Positions 50,228-60,776 of a DNA stretch of 64,000 nucleotides are shown here, piece by piece. Location of the stretch: contig JAVJNS010000035.1 of assembly GCA_040217155.1 (NCBI GenBank), positions 186,001 through 250,000 on the forward strand, written 5' to 3'. Both the position numbers and the translations under genes were made by a program. This DNA is from Pelagibius sp040217155 (GTDB taxonomy: Bacteria; Pseudomonadota; Alphaproteobacteria; Kiloniellales; Kiloniellaceae). Every line of letters begins with the position of its first letter. Positions within the stretch are counted from its first letter, which is position 1. A model generated the notes under the pieces. That model was given only the letters and a program-made list of their open reading frames with translations, did not search any database and was not told the origin of the DNA.

Positions 50228-51555
50228 CGGCGCTTCAGGCGGCAGGCGTAGAAGCCGTCGAGACCGCCCCGCTCCGGCAGGTGGCTGGGCAGGGTCCGCA
50301 GGTCGCCGTCGGGCGTGACGGCATCTTCCAGGCCCGGCAGTTCCGCCCTGGCCAACGGCCGACGTTCGAAGGGTTGGTCTTCGGACAGAAATTTGGCGAT
50401 GCGCTGCGGCCCCTCCTCGGGCTGCAGCGAGCAGACCGCGTAGACCAGCAGGCCGCCCGGCTTCACCATCTTCGCGGCCTGGGCCAGCAACCTGTCCTGC
50501 ACCTCGATCAGGCCGGCGATTTCCCCGGGGCCTTTGAGGCAAGCGATGTCCGGGTGGCGGCGCAGAGTGCCGGTGGCGGAGCAGGGTGCGTCCAGAAGCA
50601 CCGCATCGGCAGGCTCCGGCGGCAGCCAGGCGGTGGCATCGGCGGTCACGCTCGCCGCCTTCAGGGAGAGCCGCTGCAGATTCTCCCGCAATCGCTTCAG
50701 GCGCCCCTCGGCGCGTTCCACGGCGATCACCTCGGCGCCGCCCGCGGCGAGCTGCGCGGTCTTGCCGCCCGGCGCGGCGCAGAGGTCGATCACGGTTTTG
50801 CCGGCGATCGCGCCGAGCAGGCGCGCGGGCAGGGCTGCCGCCGCGTCCTGTACCCACCAGGCGCCCTCGGCATAGCCCGGCAGGCGCGCGACATCGCCCT
50901 GGCCGGCGGGCAGGCGCAGGCTGCCCCCGGGTAGGACTTCGGCGCCCAACTTTTGCGCCCAGCCTTTCGCGTCGGACTTGCAGGTCAGATCAAGCGGCGG
51001 CTCGGCCAACTGCGCCGCGGCGATGGCACGGGCGGTGTCCTCGCCATAGGCGCTGCACCACGCCTGCCACAGCCAGTCCGGCGTGTTGAGGCGCGCGGCG
51101 TCCTGCTCGGCGACCGCCGCCTGGCCCTCGCGCGATAGACGGCGCAGCACGGCGTTCAGCAGGCCGCGCTGCCCCGCCAGACGCGGCCCCTTGGCCAGGT
51201 CCAGGGCGGTGCTGACGGCGGCATGAGGCGGGGTCTCGAGGAACAGTAGCTGCACCGCGCCGAGACGCAGAATGTGGCGCAGCACGATGTCCTTGGCCTT
51301 GATCGGCCGGTCGAGGCAGAGGTCGAGGGCGGCGTCGATCTGGCCCAGGCGGCGCAGGGTGGTCGCCAGCAACAGGCGGGCGAAGGCGCGGTCGCGCGGC
51401 GCCAGCTTGGCGAAGTGGCTGTTGCGGGCCAGCGCCTCGTCCAGCGGCCGTCCGTCGTCCAGCACTTCGCGTAGCAGGTGGAGCGCGGTCTTGCGGGCGT
51501 TCAGCCCGCGCACGTCGAGGTTCTGCGGGACCGAACCCTTGCGGCTTTCCTTCAT
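50224..51555 (-). CDS. rsmB: 16S rRNA (cytosine-C5) methyltransferase RsmB
   Basis: A 443-residue enzyme that methylates C967 of 16S rRNA. Residues ~15-140 are the NusB-like domain (ARKTALHLLREVLDDGRPLD, LLATTLRRLGQID). The SAM-binding motif I is VIDLCAAPGGKTAQLAAGG. The two active-site Cys are in VLLDAPCSATGTLRRHPD and VYAVCSLQPEEG. The ATG at 51555 has AGGAG very close, one base away, so the true start may be nearby. It is upstream of the two mini-secretin genes on the opposite strand and downstream of the MR-family gene. Confidence 0.93.
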   Translation of the reverse strand: MKESRKGSVPQNLDVRGLNARKTALHLLREVLDDGRPLDEALARNSHFAKLAPRDRAFARLLLATTLRRLGQIDAALDLCLDRPIKAKDIVLRHILRLGAVQLLFLETPPHAAVSTALDLAKGPRLAGQRGLLNAVLRRLSREGQAAVAEQDAARLNTPDWLWQAWCSAYGEDTARAIAAAQLAEPPLDLTCKSDAKGWAQKLGAEVLPGGSLRLPAGQGDVARLPGYAEGAWWVQDAAAALPARLLGAIAGKTVIDLCAAPGGKTAQLAAGGAEVIAVERAEGRLKRLRENLQRLSLKAASVTADATAWLPPEPADAVLLDAPCSATGTLRRHPDIACLKGPGEIAGLIEVQDRLLAQAAKMVKPGGLLVYAVCSLQPEEGPQRIAKFLSEDQPFERRPLARAELPGLEDAVTPDGDLRTLPSHLPERGGLDGFYACRLKRR

Positions 51556-51617
51556 GCTCCTGGCTGTAAGGCGAAGGCAGCGGCGCTGCAAGACTTTCCG
51601 GGAAACAGCAAAGCGAA

Positions 51618-52742
51618 TTACGGGGCGGGCGTGCGATGCGGCTTCAGCTTCGCCTCGTCGAAGACCACGCCGGTCCCCGGCACGTCCGGCGCCACGGCGA
51701 GGTGGTTCTCCACGACCAGAGGCCGGGCGGTATAGGCGTCGATGGGGAAGCTGTGCACTTCCAGCCAGCCGGCCCGCGGATCGTCGGGGGCGGCCTGTGC
51801 GGCCAGAAGGCTGACGTGCAGCTCCTGCATGCCGTGCGAACAGATCGGAATGCCGGCGGCTTTTGCCTTTGCCGCGACCCGCAGCCAGGCCGTGATGCCG
51901 CCGCAGTTGCCGGCGTCCGGCTGAATGTAGGACAGCCGGCTTTCGGCAAAGGCGAGGTCGAACTCCTGCAGGGTATGGAGGTTTTCGCCCATCGCCAGAG
52001 GCATGCCGGTGGCCTCGGCAATACGGGCGTAGCCGCGGTAGTCGTCGGGAATGATCGGTTCCTCGAACCACAGCAGGCCGAACGGCGTGAAAGCCCTCGC
52101 CGCGGCGATGGCCTGCTCGACGCTCAGCGCATAGTTGGCGTCGACCATGAAACTCACATCCGCGCCGATCACCCCGCGCACCGCCGCGACGCGTTCCACA
52201 TCGACCGCCAAGTCGCTGTGCCCGACCTTGATCTTCACGCCATTGAAGCCGTCGCCGAGATAGCCCTCGACGCTGGCCAGCAGTTTCTCCAGCGGAAAGT
52301 TCAGATCGATGCCGCCGCGATAGGCCTTGGCGGTGTTCTCTGTGCTTCCGTTTCCGGCCATCTGCAGAAGCGATTGGCCGCGCTGCCTGCCGCGCAGGTC
52401 CCAGAGCGCGATGTCGACGGCTGAAATGGCGAAAGCGGCAATGCCGCCGCGTCCGACGTAATGCAGGAGGTCGCTCATGAAGTCGAACAGCTCTTCGACC
52501 GGCGCGGCATCCATGCCGCTCAGGGCCGGCGCCAGATCGTGTTCGATGACCGCCTTGATCGCATGGCCGCCGCGCCCGCCGGTGTAGCAGTAACCCGCGC
52601 CCTCAAGCCCGTCTGCCAGTGCGATACGGACAACGATGAGTTCGAAATGCGTGTGATCGCCGTGCTTGGCGTCGCTCAGGACTTCGGCCAGGGGGATCGC
52701 AAAATGATCGACCTCGACGCATCGGATCGGCGATCCGGCCAT
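51618..52742 (-). CDS. Enolase-superfamily enzyme, mandelate-racemase subgroup
   Basis: A 374-residue MR/MLE-type protein. The KxK catalytic motif is Lys170-Ile-Lys172 in FNGVKIKVGHSDL. Metal ligands lie in FMVDANYAL, WFEEPIIP and AMGENLHT. The His-Asp dyad is supplied by QPDAGNCGG and ICSHGMQELH, and a late Glu by WLEVHSFP. The set fits the racemase/dehydratase group acting on acid sugars or alpha-hydroxy acids. The N-terminal capping loop with YCYTGGRGG decides substrate and does not match one I know. AAGGGGGAAA precedes the ATG at 52742. It stands alone between rsmB and htpX. Confidence 0.88.
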   Translation of the reverse strand: MAGSPIRCVEVDHFAIPLAEVLSDAKHGDHTHFELIVVRIALADGLEGAGYCYTGGRGGHAIKAVIEHDLAPALSGMDAAPVEELFDFMSDLLHYVGRGGIAAFAISAVDIALWDLRGRQRGQSLLQMAGNGSTENTAKAYRGGIDLNFPLEKLLASVEGYLGDGFNGVKIKVGHSDLAVDVERVAAVRGVIGADVSFMVDANYALSVEQAIAAARAFTPFGLLWFEEPIIPDDYRGYARIAEATGMPLAMGENLHTLQEFDLAFAESRLSYIQPDAGNCGGITAWLRVAAKAKAAGIPICSHGMQELHVSLLAAQAAPDDPRAGWLEVHSFPIDAYTARPLVVENHLAVAPDVPGTGVVFDEAKLKPHRTPAP

Positions 52743-52810
52743 GGCTTTCCCCCTTGTGCTGTTGTCAGTGGCACAGGTTAGCCGATTCACCGGCCTGTGT
52801 ATAAGGCGGT

Positions 52811-53686
52811 TTAGCCCCAGGGGCGTGGGTCGGGCTGCCCGGCCTGACGCATTTCGGCCGCCAGTTGGCGCAGCCGCTGAACGCGGTTCTCGGTGGTCGG
52901 GTGGGTGGTGAAAAGGCCGTCCATCTGGTTGGCGTGCAGCGGATTGATGATAAACATGTGGGCCGTCGCCGGGTTGCTCTCGGCGGTGCGGTTGTCGATG
53001 CCGCGCGCCGTGCGATCGATCTTTTCCAGGGCCGAGGCCAGCCACAACGGCTGCCCGCAGATCTCGGCGCCGGCGCGGTCGGCGGCATATTCGCGGGTGC
53101 GCGAGATCGCCATCTGCACCAGAGCGGCGGCCAGCGGCGCCAGGATCATGATCAGAATGGCGCCGACGATACCGAGCGGGTTGTTGCGTCCGCCGCCGAA
53201 GAACAGGCCGAAGTTGGCCAGCATGGAAACCGCGCCGGCGATGGTCGCGGTGATGGTCATGGTCAGGGTGTCGCGATTCTTCACATGCGCCAGTTCGTGC
53301 GCCATCACCCCGGCGACTTCTTCGGCGGTCAGGCGCTTCAACAGGCCAGTGGTTGCCGCCACCGCGGCATTTTCGGGATTCCGCCCGGTGGCGAAGGCGT
53401 TGGGCTGCTCATCGTCGATGATGTAGACCCGCGGCATCGGCAGGCCGGCATTGCCGGCCAACTGCTCGACGATGCCGACCAGGCTGGGCGCCGAGCGCCG
53501 GTCGACCTGGCGCGCGTTGTACATCCGCAGCACCATCTTGTCGGCGTTCCAGTAGGCAAAGGCGTTCATGGCAATGGCGATCAGCAGGGCGATCACCATG
53601 CCGCCGGTGCCGCCGATGAAAAAGCCGATGGCCAGGAAGAGGCCGGTCATGGCGGCCATCAGGATGCCGGTGCGCAGGCTGTTCAT
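52811..53686 (-). CDS. htpX: Membrane zinc metalloprotease HtpX
   Basis: A 291-residue M48 protease for quality control of inner-membrane proteins. Two helices near the N-terminus (LMAAMTGLFLAIGFFIGG and VIALLIAIAMNAFAYW) precede the HExxH zinc site in GVMAHELAHVKNRDTL. Two more helices and the third zinc ligand in SRTREYAADRAGAEI follow. The ATG at 53686 gives the usual family start MNSLRTGILM; an ATG at 53737 would add 17 atypical residues. It lies divergent from the SDHAF4-like gene. Confidence 0.95.
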   Translation of the reverse strand: MNSLRTGILMAAMTGLFLAIGFFIGGTGGMVIALLIAIAMNAFAYWNADKMVLRMYNARQVDRRSAPSLVGIVEQLAGNAGLPMPRVYIIDDEQPNAFATGRNPENAAVAATTGLLKRLTAEEVAGVMAHELAHVKNRDTLTMTITATIAGAVSMLANFGLFFGGGRNNPLGIVGAILIMILAPLAAALVQMAISRTREYAADRAGAEICGQPLWLASALEKIDRTARGIDNRTAESNPATAHMFIINPLHANQMDGLFTTHPTTENRVQRLRQLAAEMRQAGQPDPRPWG

Positions 53687-53805
53687 TGTCGTGAAATCCG
53701 CGGAATCACTGAAGTTTACTGTCAGATTTGCCTCCATCAGGTAGGCGGGATGGGCACCGTCTTCAAGACTTGGCGAGCGGCCCCGGCGGTGCCATATAAA
53801 GCGGG

Positions 53806-54042
53806 ATGTTCGCGAGATTCACGTCCCGAAAGCCCAAGCCGCGTGCCGCGGCCGTGGCGCCCCTGCAGGAACCCCAGGCGGCGCCCGCTGCGGGGCCTGC
53901 TGCGACGACGCCAGGGCAGGAGGGGCGGACTGTTGCCAAGTCCTCGGGGGCCGCGCAGCCTAAGGAACTGGGCGGCCCCAGCGGGCCCGAGCCGACGCGC
54001 TACGGCGACTGGGAGCGCAAGGGCATCTGCGTCGACTTTTAG
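53806..54042 (+). CDS. DUF1674 / SDHAF4-like succinate dehydrogenase assembly factor
   Basis: A 78-residue protein ending in the diagnostic GGPSGPEPTRYGDWERKG followed by ICVDF, identical in kind to the C-terminal motif of SDHAF4 (Sdh8). It is expected to shield the flavinylated SdhA subunit before SdhB joins. The first 50 residues are Ala/Pro-rich and variable, possibly disordered. No sdh genes are in the window, so the partner operon lies elsewhere. It ends 23 bp before the convergent DMT transporter. Confidence 0.93.
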   Translation: MFARFTSRKPKPRAAAVAPLQEPQAAPAAGPAATTPGQEGRTVAKSSGAAQPKELGGPSGPEPTRYGDWERKGICVDF

Positions 54043-54064
54043 GGTCGTTCTAGGTCGGCGCCTT

Positions 54065-55021
54065 CTAAGTAGGCGCCTTGAGCCGGTTGGCCTCGCCGCC
54101 CCGCTTTTCCAGATTGACCAGCGCGACGCCGGCCACGGTGACCACCATGCCGACGAGGGCGAGCGGCCCCAAGGTTTCGCCGAAGACCGGCCAGGCGACC
54201 AGCGCGGTGACCGGCGGCACCATGAAGAACAGGCTGGAAACGCGCGAGGCCTCGCCGCGGCGAATCAGCCAATAGAGCAGACTGACGGCGCCGACCGACA
54301 GCAGCAGCACCAGCCAGGCCAGCGCGAAGATCAGTTCGCCGGTCCAGTCGACCCGCTGCTGCTCGAGCAGCAGCGAGCCGAGGCCGGCGACGCTGCCGGC
54401 AGCGGCGTATTGGATCACCGAGCCGCTGCGCAGGGGAACGGTATCGCAGAAGCGCTTCTGGTAGATCGTCGCGGCGGTGATGCCGCAGAGGCCCAGCAGA
54501 CAAAGCGCGATGCCTTCCGGGGTGCTGAAGCCTTCTGCCAGCTTGCGCCACACCACCAGGGTCACACCGACGACGGCCAGCGCCAGTCCTAGCCACTGGC
54601 GCCGCGTCACCCGCTCACCCAGCAGCAGGCCGGCAAAGGCCGCCACCAGCAATGGCTGGGTACTGACGATGAGGGCCGAGAGTCCCGCTTCGATGCCGCG
54701 AGACATGGCGACGTAGACGCCACCCAGGTAGATCGCGTGCAGCAGCACGCCGGCCACACAGAGGTGCAGGATCTGCATCGGGTCGTGCGGCCAGGGCGCG
54801 CGCGTCGCGAGCGCGAAGGCAAGCAGCAGGACGGTTGCCAAAACGAAGCGCAGCGCCAGGAAGGTCAGCGGATCGGCATGAGGCACGCCGAGCTTGGCGC
54901 CGATGAAACCTGTGCTCCACAGCAGGACGAAGAGCGCGGCGGCGCCGAGCCCCCGCAAGTCCCTGGGCTGTCCGGTTGAGGCCCCGCCGGCGGGCGCGGT
55001 CATCTGGCTTGGCTCGGTCAT
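54065..55021 (-). CDS. DMT-superfamily (EamA) transporter
   Basis: A 318-residue membrane protein with ten predicted helices in two EamA repeats: LFVLLWSTGFIGAKLGVPHA through VVGVTLVVWRKL, and ALCLLGLCGITAATIYQK through VVTVAGVALVNL. The repeat markers LSALIVSTQPLLVAAFAGLL and SSLFFMVPPVTALVAW are typical. Such proteins export amino acids or other metabolites; the substrate is unknown. ATG choices at 55021 and 55003 are both possible, with no strong ribosome-binding site at either. Confidence 0.92.
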   Translation of the reverse strand: MTEPSQMTAPAGGASTGQPRDLRGLGAAALFVLLWSTGFIGAKLGVPHADPLTFLALRFVLATVLLLAFALATRAPWPHDPMQILHLCVAGVLLHAIYLGGVYVAMSRGIEAGLSALIVSTQPLLVAAFAGLLLGERVTRRQWLGLALAVVGVTLVVWRKLAEGFSTPEGIALCLLGLCGITAATIYQKRFCDTVPLRSGSVIQYAAAGSVAGLGSLLLEQQRVDWTGELIFALAWLVLLLSVGAVSLLYWLIRRGEASRVSSLFFMVPPVTALVAWPVFGETLGPLALVGMVVTVAGVALVNLEKRGGEANRLKAPT

Positions 55022-55092
55022 ATGCGCTGATAGCCGGTTGCGGGCGCGGCGGCAAACGCGCATATCACATAGGAGGCTCCCGTTCGCCGGGC

Positions 55093-55758
55093 CTACCCGA
55101 TACGGATGGCGGTGAGGTTTTCCGGCTGGCCGATGCCCGGTTTAAGGTCTGGGTCATCCTGCGGCGTGCCGATCTTCGTCTGCATCGGCACCACACCGGC
55201 CCAGATGTCGAGGGCATAGTCCTCCGGCTCGTCGATCGGCGGGCCACTGCGGATCTTCGCCGCGACCTCCTGCAGCTTCAGCGAGACCACCGTGGTCGCC
55301 TTCAGTTCCTGCATCGTCGGCGGTTTCAGGCTGGGCCAGCGGCCGGGCACGATGCGCCCCATCATGTCTTCCAGGGCGGTCAGTTTTTCGGCAGGATCGT
55401 CGACCAGTTCGGCCGCGCCGAAGGCCATCACTGAACGGTAGTTGACCGAGGTATGGAAGCCGGAACGCGCCAGCACCAAGCCGTCCATCAGCGCCACCGT
55501 GAAGCAAACCCGCGGTCCGCTCTTCAGGTGGCGCAGCATCTTGCTGGCCGAGGAGCCGTGCCAGTAGACCCGGTCCTCCCGGCGCCAATAGGCGGTCGGC
55601 GTGACGTAGGGCTGGCCGCCGATGACGTAGCCGACGTGGCACATCAGCCCGGCATCGAGAATGGCGTGCACCGTCTCCCGGTCGTAGTGGGCGCGCTCGT
55701 GGGACCGCTTGATACGGCTGTGTTCGCCGGGTGGGAAGTCGATCTGGTCGATGCTCAT
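55093..55758 (-). CDS. PNPOx-like flavin-binding split-barrel protein
   Basis: A 221-residue protein of the pyridoxamine 5'-phosphate oxidase-like fold. HAILDAGLMCHVGYVIGGQP, VTPTAYWRREDRVYWHGSSA and the SASKMLRHLK region fit the flavin-nucleotide-binding group (COG3467). It probably binds FMN or a related cofactor and performs a redox reaction on an unknown substrate. It is divergent from a MocR regulator with a 131-bp shared control region that has direct repeats, so it is the likely target of that regulator. Confidence 0.88.
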   Translation of the reverse strand: MSIDQIDFPPGEHSRIKRSHERAHYDRETVHAILDAGLMCHVGYVIGGQPYVTPTAYWRREDRVYWHGSSASKMLRHLKSGPRVCFTVALMDGLVLARSGFHTSVNYRSVMAFGAAELVDDPAEKLTALEDMMGRIVPGRWPSLKPPTMQELKATTVVSLKLQEVAAKIRSGPPIDEPEDYALDIWAGVVPMQTKIGTPQDDPDLKPGIGQPENLTAIRIG

Positions 55759-55836
55759 GGCTGGTCCGAAAAACTCGCGAAATGCCGGATTTTGGCTGGA
55801 TCGAATCGCAGGCTAGGGCGATAGTGGTTTCGTAGA

Positions 55837-55871
55837 AAGGGCCGCTTCTTGAATTTTCTAAGGACCACTTC
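55837..55871 (-). promoter_or_regulatory. Candidate MocR operator (two direct repeats)
   Basis: Read on the minus strand, GAAGTGGTCCTT (55860-55871) and GAAGCGGCCCTT (55837-55848) are the same 12-mer with two changes and start 23 bp apart, about two helical turns. A third related AGTGGT lies at 55823 on the plus strand. MocR/PdxR regulators commonly bind such AGTGGTC direct repeats. Confidence 0.55.
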
Positions 55872-55889
55872 TCGAAACCGGCCGCCGCC

Positions 55890-57419
55890 ATGAGCGGCCC
55901 GGCTTCGCTGCCGGGCCGCCGGCGCACGCCACTGTTGGGGCTGGCATTGGACCGCCGCGCCGAGACATCATTGCAGCGGCAGATCTACGATCAGGTGCGC
56001 GGCGTCATCCTGGCCGGCGGCCTGGCGCCGGGCACCCGCCTGCCGTCGAGCCGCGCCCTGGCGGGAGAACTCGGGTGTTCCCGCAACACCGTGGTGACGG
56101 CCTTCGATCAGTTGTTGAGCGAGGGCTATCTCGAAGGCCACGCCGGCTCCGGCACCTTCGTCAGCCGGGTGTTGCCGGAGGAGTTGCTTGGGCTGGCACG
56201 GGATGAGGTCGAACGGGTCGCCGCCGCAGAACCCGCCCCGCCGGCACGGCTGTCCCGGCGCGGCACGGAGATTGCCGATCTGCGCCGCCGCCAGCACGGC
56301 GACGAGCGCGCCTTCACGCCGGGCGTTCCGGAGACCGACGACTTTCCCTTCGATGTCTGGTCGCGGCTGCACAGCCGCCTGTGGCGCCGCCCATCCGCGG
56401 CGCTGCTGCGGCTCGGCGCCCCGGCCGGTCTCCACGGCCTGCGCGACGCCATCGCCCGCTACCTCACCACCTTCCGTGGCCTCAACTGCGACTGGCGCCA
56501 GGTCATCATCACCGCCGGGGCGCAGCAGGCCATCGACCTGGTGATCCAGATGCTGCTGGAGCCGGGCGACGGCGTGTGGATCGAGGAGCCGGGCTATTCC
56601 GGCCTGCGCGGACCGCTGATCGCGGCGGGCGCCGTGCCGCTGCCGGTGCCGCTCGACGACGAGGGACTCTCGGTCGCCGCCGGCCGCCGGCTTGCGCCCG
56701 CTGCCCGCGCCGCCATCGTCACGCCCTCGCACCACTATCCGCTGGGCACCACGCTCAGCCTGGCGCGCCGCCTCGAACTGCTGGAATGGGCCAGAGGGAG
56801 CGGCGCCTGGATCCTGGAAGACGATTACGACAGCGAGTACCGCTATGCCGGGCGGCCGCTGGCCTCGCTGCTCGGCCTCGCCGCCGGCCGCGAGGAGGCC
56901 GGGCGCGTCATCTACATCGGCTCATTCTCCAAAGTGCTGTTTCCCTCGCTCCGCATCGGCTACCTGGTGGTGCCGGAGAACCTCATCGATGCCATGACGG
57001 CGGCGCTCTCGGCGCTCGGCGCGCAGCCCACCGCGGTGATCCAGCCGGTGCTGGCCGCCTTCATCGACGAAGGCCATTTCGCCACCCATGTCCGGCGCAT
57101 GCGGCGCCTCTACGCGGCGCGCCAGGCGGCCCTGGTGGCGGCGGCGCGGCGCCATCTCGGCGACTATCTCTCGGTGGCCCCCGACGATGCCGGCCTGCAC
57201 CTCATGGCCTGGCTGAAACCGGCGCTGGCCGAGCGTCTTGGCGACCGCGGCGCCGCCGAAGCGGCCGCCGCCGCCGGCATCGCGGTCTCGCCGCTCAGCG
57301 ATTTCTTTGTCGATGAGCCGACCCGCCAGGGGCTGTTGCTCGGCTACGCCGCGGTGCCGGAAGACGAGATCGAGAGTGGCGCGCGGCGCCTCGCGGTGGC
57401 GCTGCGACGGGCGCTTTAG
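55890..57419 (+). CDS. MocR-type regulator (GntR helix-turn-helix fused to aminotransferase domain)
   Basis: A 509-residue fusion. Residues 25-95 are a GntR winged helix (SLQRQIYDQVRGVILAGGLA, SSRALAGELGCSRNTVVTAF, SGTFVSR). From about 130 on is a class I aminotransferase-like domain with the ITAGAQQAIDLVIQ turn, DDYDSEYRYAGRPLASL, and the PLP Lys in YIGSFSKVLFPSLRIGYL. It would sense PLP or an amino-compound adduct and regulate the divergent PNPOx-like gene. Relatives include PdxR, GabR and TauR; which one cannot be told. It converges with the lipoprotein gene, 10 bp apart. Confidence 0.94.
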   Translation: MSGPASLPGRRRTPLLGLALDRRAETSLQRQIYDQVRGVILAGGLAPGTRLPSSRALAGELGCSRNTVVTAFDQLLSEGYLEGHAGSGTFVSRVLPEELLGLARDEVERVAAAEPAPPARLSRRGTEIADLRRRQHGDERAFTPGVPETDDFPFDVWSRLHSRLWRRPSAALLRLGAPAGLHGLRDAIARYLTTFRGLNCDWRQVIITAGAQQAIDLVIQMLLEPGDGVWIEEPGYSGLRGPLIAAGAVPLPVPLDDEGLSVAAGRRLAPAARAAIVTPSHHYPLGTTLSLARRLELLEWARGSGAWILEDDYDSEYRYAGRPLASLLGLAAGREEAGRVIYIGSFSKVLFPSLRIGYLVVPENLIDAMTAALSALGAQPTAVIQPVLAAFIDEGHFATHVRRMRRLYAARQAALVAAARRHLGDYLSVAPDDAGLHLMAWLKPALAERLGDRGAAEAAAAAGIAVSPLSDFFVDEPTRQGLLLGYAAVPEDEIESGARRLAVALRRAL

Positions 57420-57428
57420 GACGTGCGG

Positions 57429-58124
57429 TTAGATGGTGCCAATGGGGCGCTTGGAGAGTTCGCGGCGGTAGTTCTCGCGGTTTTCCACCGCCTTAAGTGT
57501 CGCCAGGAAGCTCAGCAGCACTTCCCGTTTCGGCAGCTTCCCGCACAACAGAACTTCGACAAGGGTATCGACGGACTCCGGCTCGCGCTCGACGCTGGCG
57601 TAGTCGACCAGCCGGTAGCCGATGCGGGCGACGAAGCAGTCTTGATGGTAAGGCGCGCCGGCGGCCAGGGTGTAGAATCCCAAAGTATGCGGATCGCCGT
57701 TCTCGAAGCGGCTCACTTTTCCCACCTCCAGCTTGTCGCCCGGCGGCACCGAGAGGTTGCTGGCGAAACGATGAAAATCGCCGCTCCTGCGCAACTCGTT
57801 TGAAACGTTCGTGGAGAAGTGGCCGAAGGCGACGCGCGAAGTTCGGATGTAACCCTTCACCTGGTGAAAGCTGTAGTAGTTCTCGAAGATCTGGCCCTCG
57901 CCGACACGCTTGCGCACCGTGCTGATTTCCAACGGGCTGGTCAGCGGCAGGGTGAGGTCGGTCTCGGCCAAGTCGATGGTCTGCGCTTCCTGTGCGAAGA
58001 CGACGAAGCGTTCGCCGCCGTCCGCCGAGGGATCGGCGGCGCAGGCGGACAGCCCCAGCCCTAAGACCGCGAAAGCGGTGCGAAGCGTTTTCCGCAAAAC
58101 CGAAGTGCCGAGGCGGGCGGTCAT
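57429..58124 (-). CDS. Predicted lipoprotein of unknown function
   Basis: A 231-residue protein with a type II signal: RTAFAVLGLGLSAC ends in lipobox LSAC, followed by Ala at +2, suggesting outer-membrane sorting. The mature part has no domain I recognise. It includes IFENYYSFHQVKGYIRTSRV and FGHFSTNVSNELRR, and a Cys pair near QDCFVARIG and VLLCGKLPK that might form a disulfide. GGGGA precedes the ATG at 58124. It stands alone between the convergent MocR gene and the acs terminator. Confidence 0.7.
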   Translation of the reverse strand: MTARLGTSVLRKTLRTAFAVLGLGLSACAADPSADGGERFVVFAQEAQTIDLAETDLTLPLTSPLEISTVRKRVGEGQIFENYYSFHQVKGYIRTSRVAFGHFSTNVSNELRRSGDFHRFASNLSVPPGDKLEVGKVSRFENGDPHTLGFYTLAAGAPYHQDCFVARIGYRLVDYASVEREPESVDTLVEVLLCGKLPKREVLLSFLATLKAVENRENYRRELSKRPIGTI

Positions 58125-58200
58125 GTGGCTTGCTTTCCCCTGGCTCAGAATCGCCAAGATAGCAAATGCGCGCGGGGCTGAGAACTAGGCGGGCGTCAAG

Positions 58201-58227
58201 AAAACCGGCCCCGCGACGGGGCCGGTT
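58201..58227 (-). terminator. Rho-independent terminator of acs
   Basis: Arms AACCGGCCCC (58203-58212) and GGGGCCGGTT (58218-58227) form a 10-bp stem around GCGAC. On the minus strand it continues into TTTTCTTG. It lies 32 bp after the acs stop. Confidence 0.88.
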
Positions 58228-58258
58228 CCTGCCGAACGAGCGCCTGCCGGGAAACGGT

Positions 58259-60202
<1,944 letters not shown>

Positions 60203-60364
60203 CGCTCGACCGGCCTCCCTCAAAGAAACAAATGAACCTACCGCAAGCTAGGTTGGGCGGCGCGCTGCCCTACTGCCGCTTTCTCGAAACCTTGCCGCGA
60301 TTATTTCCGCTACGCGGCCTGAAAACAAGGCTTTGCCCGTGGCGGCTCAGACCGTCGTTTCGGT

Positions 60365-60754
60365 TCAACCGCCGCCGGGAAGGGCCGTGCGGCCCTGGAA
60401 GCGGAGCAGCCCGTCGGGGTCGCGGCTGAGCCGCGCCGGCAGCAGGCTGGCGCCGAGGCAGGGGCCGGCCACACAGAAGCCGTCCTCGAAACGGAACTCG
60501 GCGCCGTGGGTGGCGCAGAGAATTTTGCCGCTGTCGGCGCTGACGAAGCTGCCGCCGGTGCCGTCGAAGCCGCCCCAGTCCAGCGGCGTGCCCATGTGCG
60601 GGCAGCTGTTCATGTAGGCGAAGGCCCGCGCGCCGTCGCGCACCACGAAGAGAGCGACCTCGTCCGCGCCCTCGCCCAGCACGAAGCCGCGGCCCGCGCC
60701 GTCCTCGATTTCCGTGAGGCGGCACAGCGGCGCTCCGGCGAGAGGATGGCTCAC
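60365..60754 (-). CDS. Rieske [2Fe-2S] ferredoxin-type protein
   Basis: A 129-residue single Rieske domain. The cluster ligands are Cys-x-His in YMNSCPHMGTPLDW and Cys-x2-His in ILCATHGAEFRFEDG. There is no signal peptide, so it is a soluble cytosolic electron carrier, or the small part of an oxygenase. The start is a GTG at 60754. It lies 22 bp after the EVE gene in the same direction, so it is the last gene of the tsaD-gpsA-YciI-EVE run. Confidence 0.92.
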   Translation of the reverse strand: MSHPLAGAPLCRLTEIEDGAGRGFVLGEGADEVALFVVRDGARAFAYMNSCPHMGTPLDWGGFDGTGGSFVSADSGKILCATHGAEFRFEDGFCVAGPCLGASLLPARLSRDPDGLLRFQGRTALPGGG

Positions 60755-60776
60755 TTGCAGCTCACGTGATGGTTCC

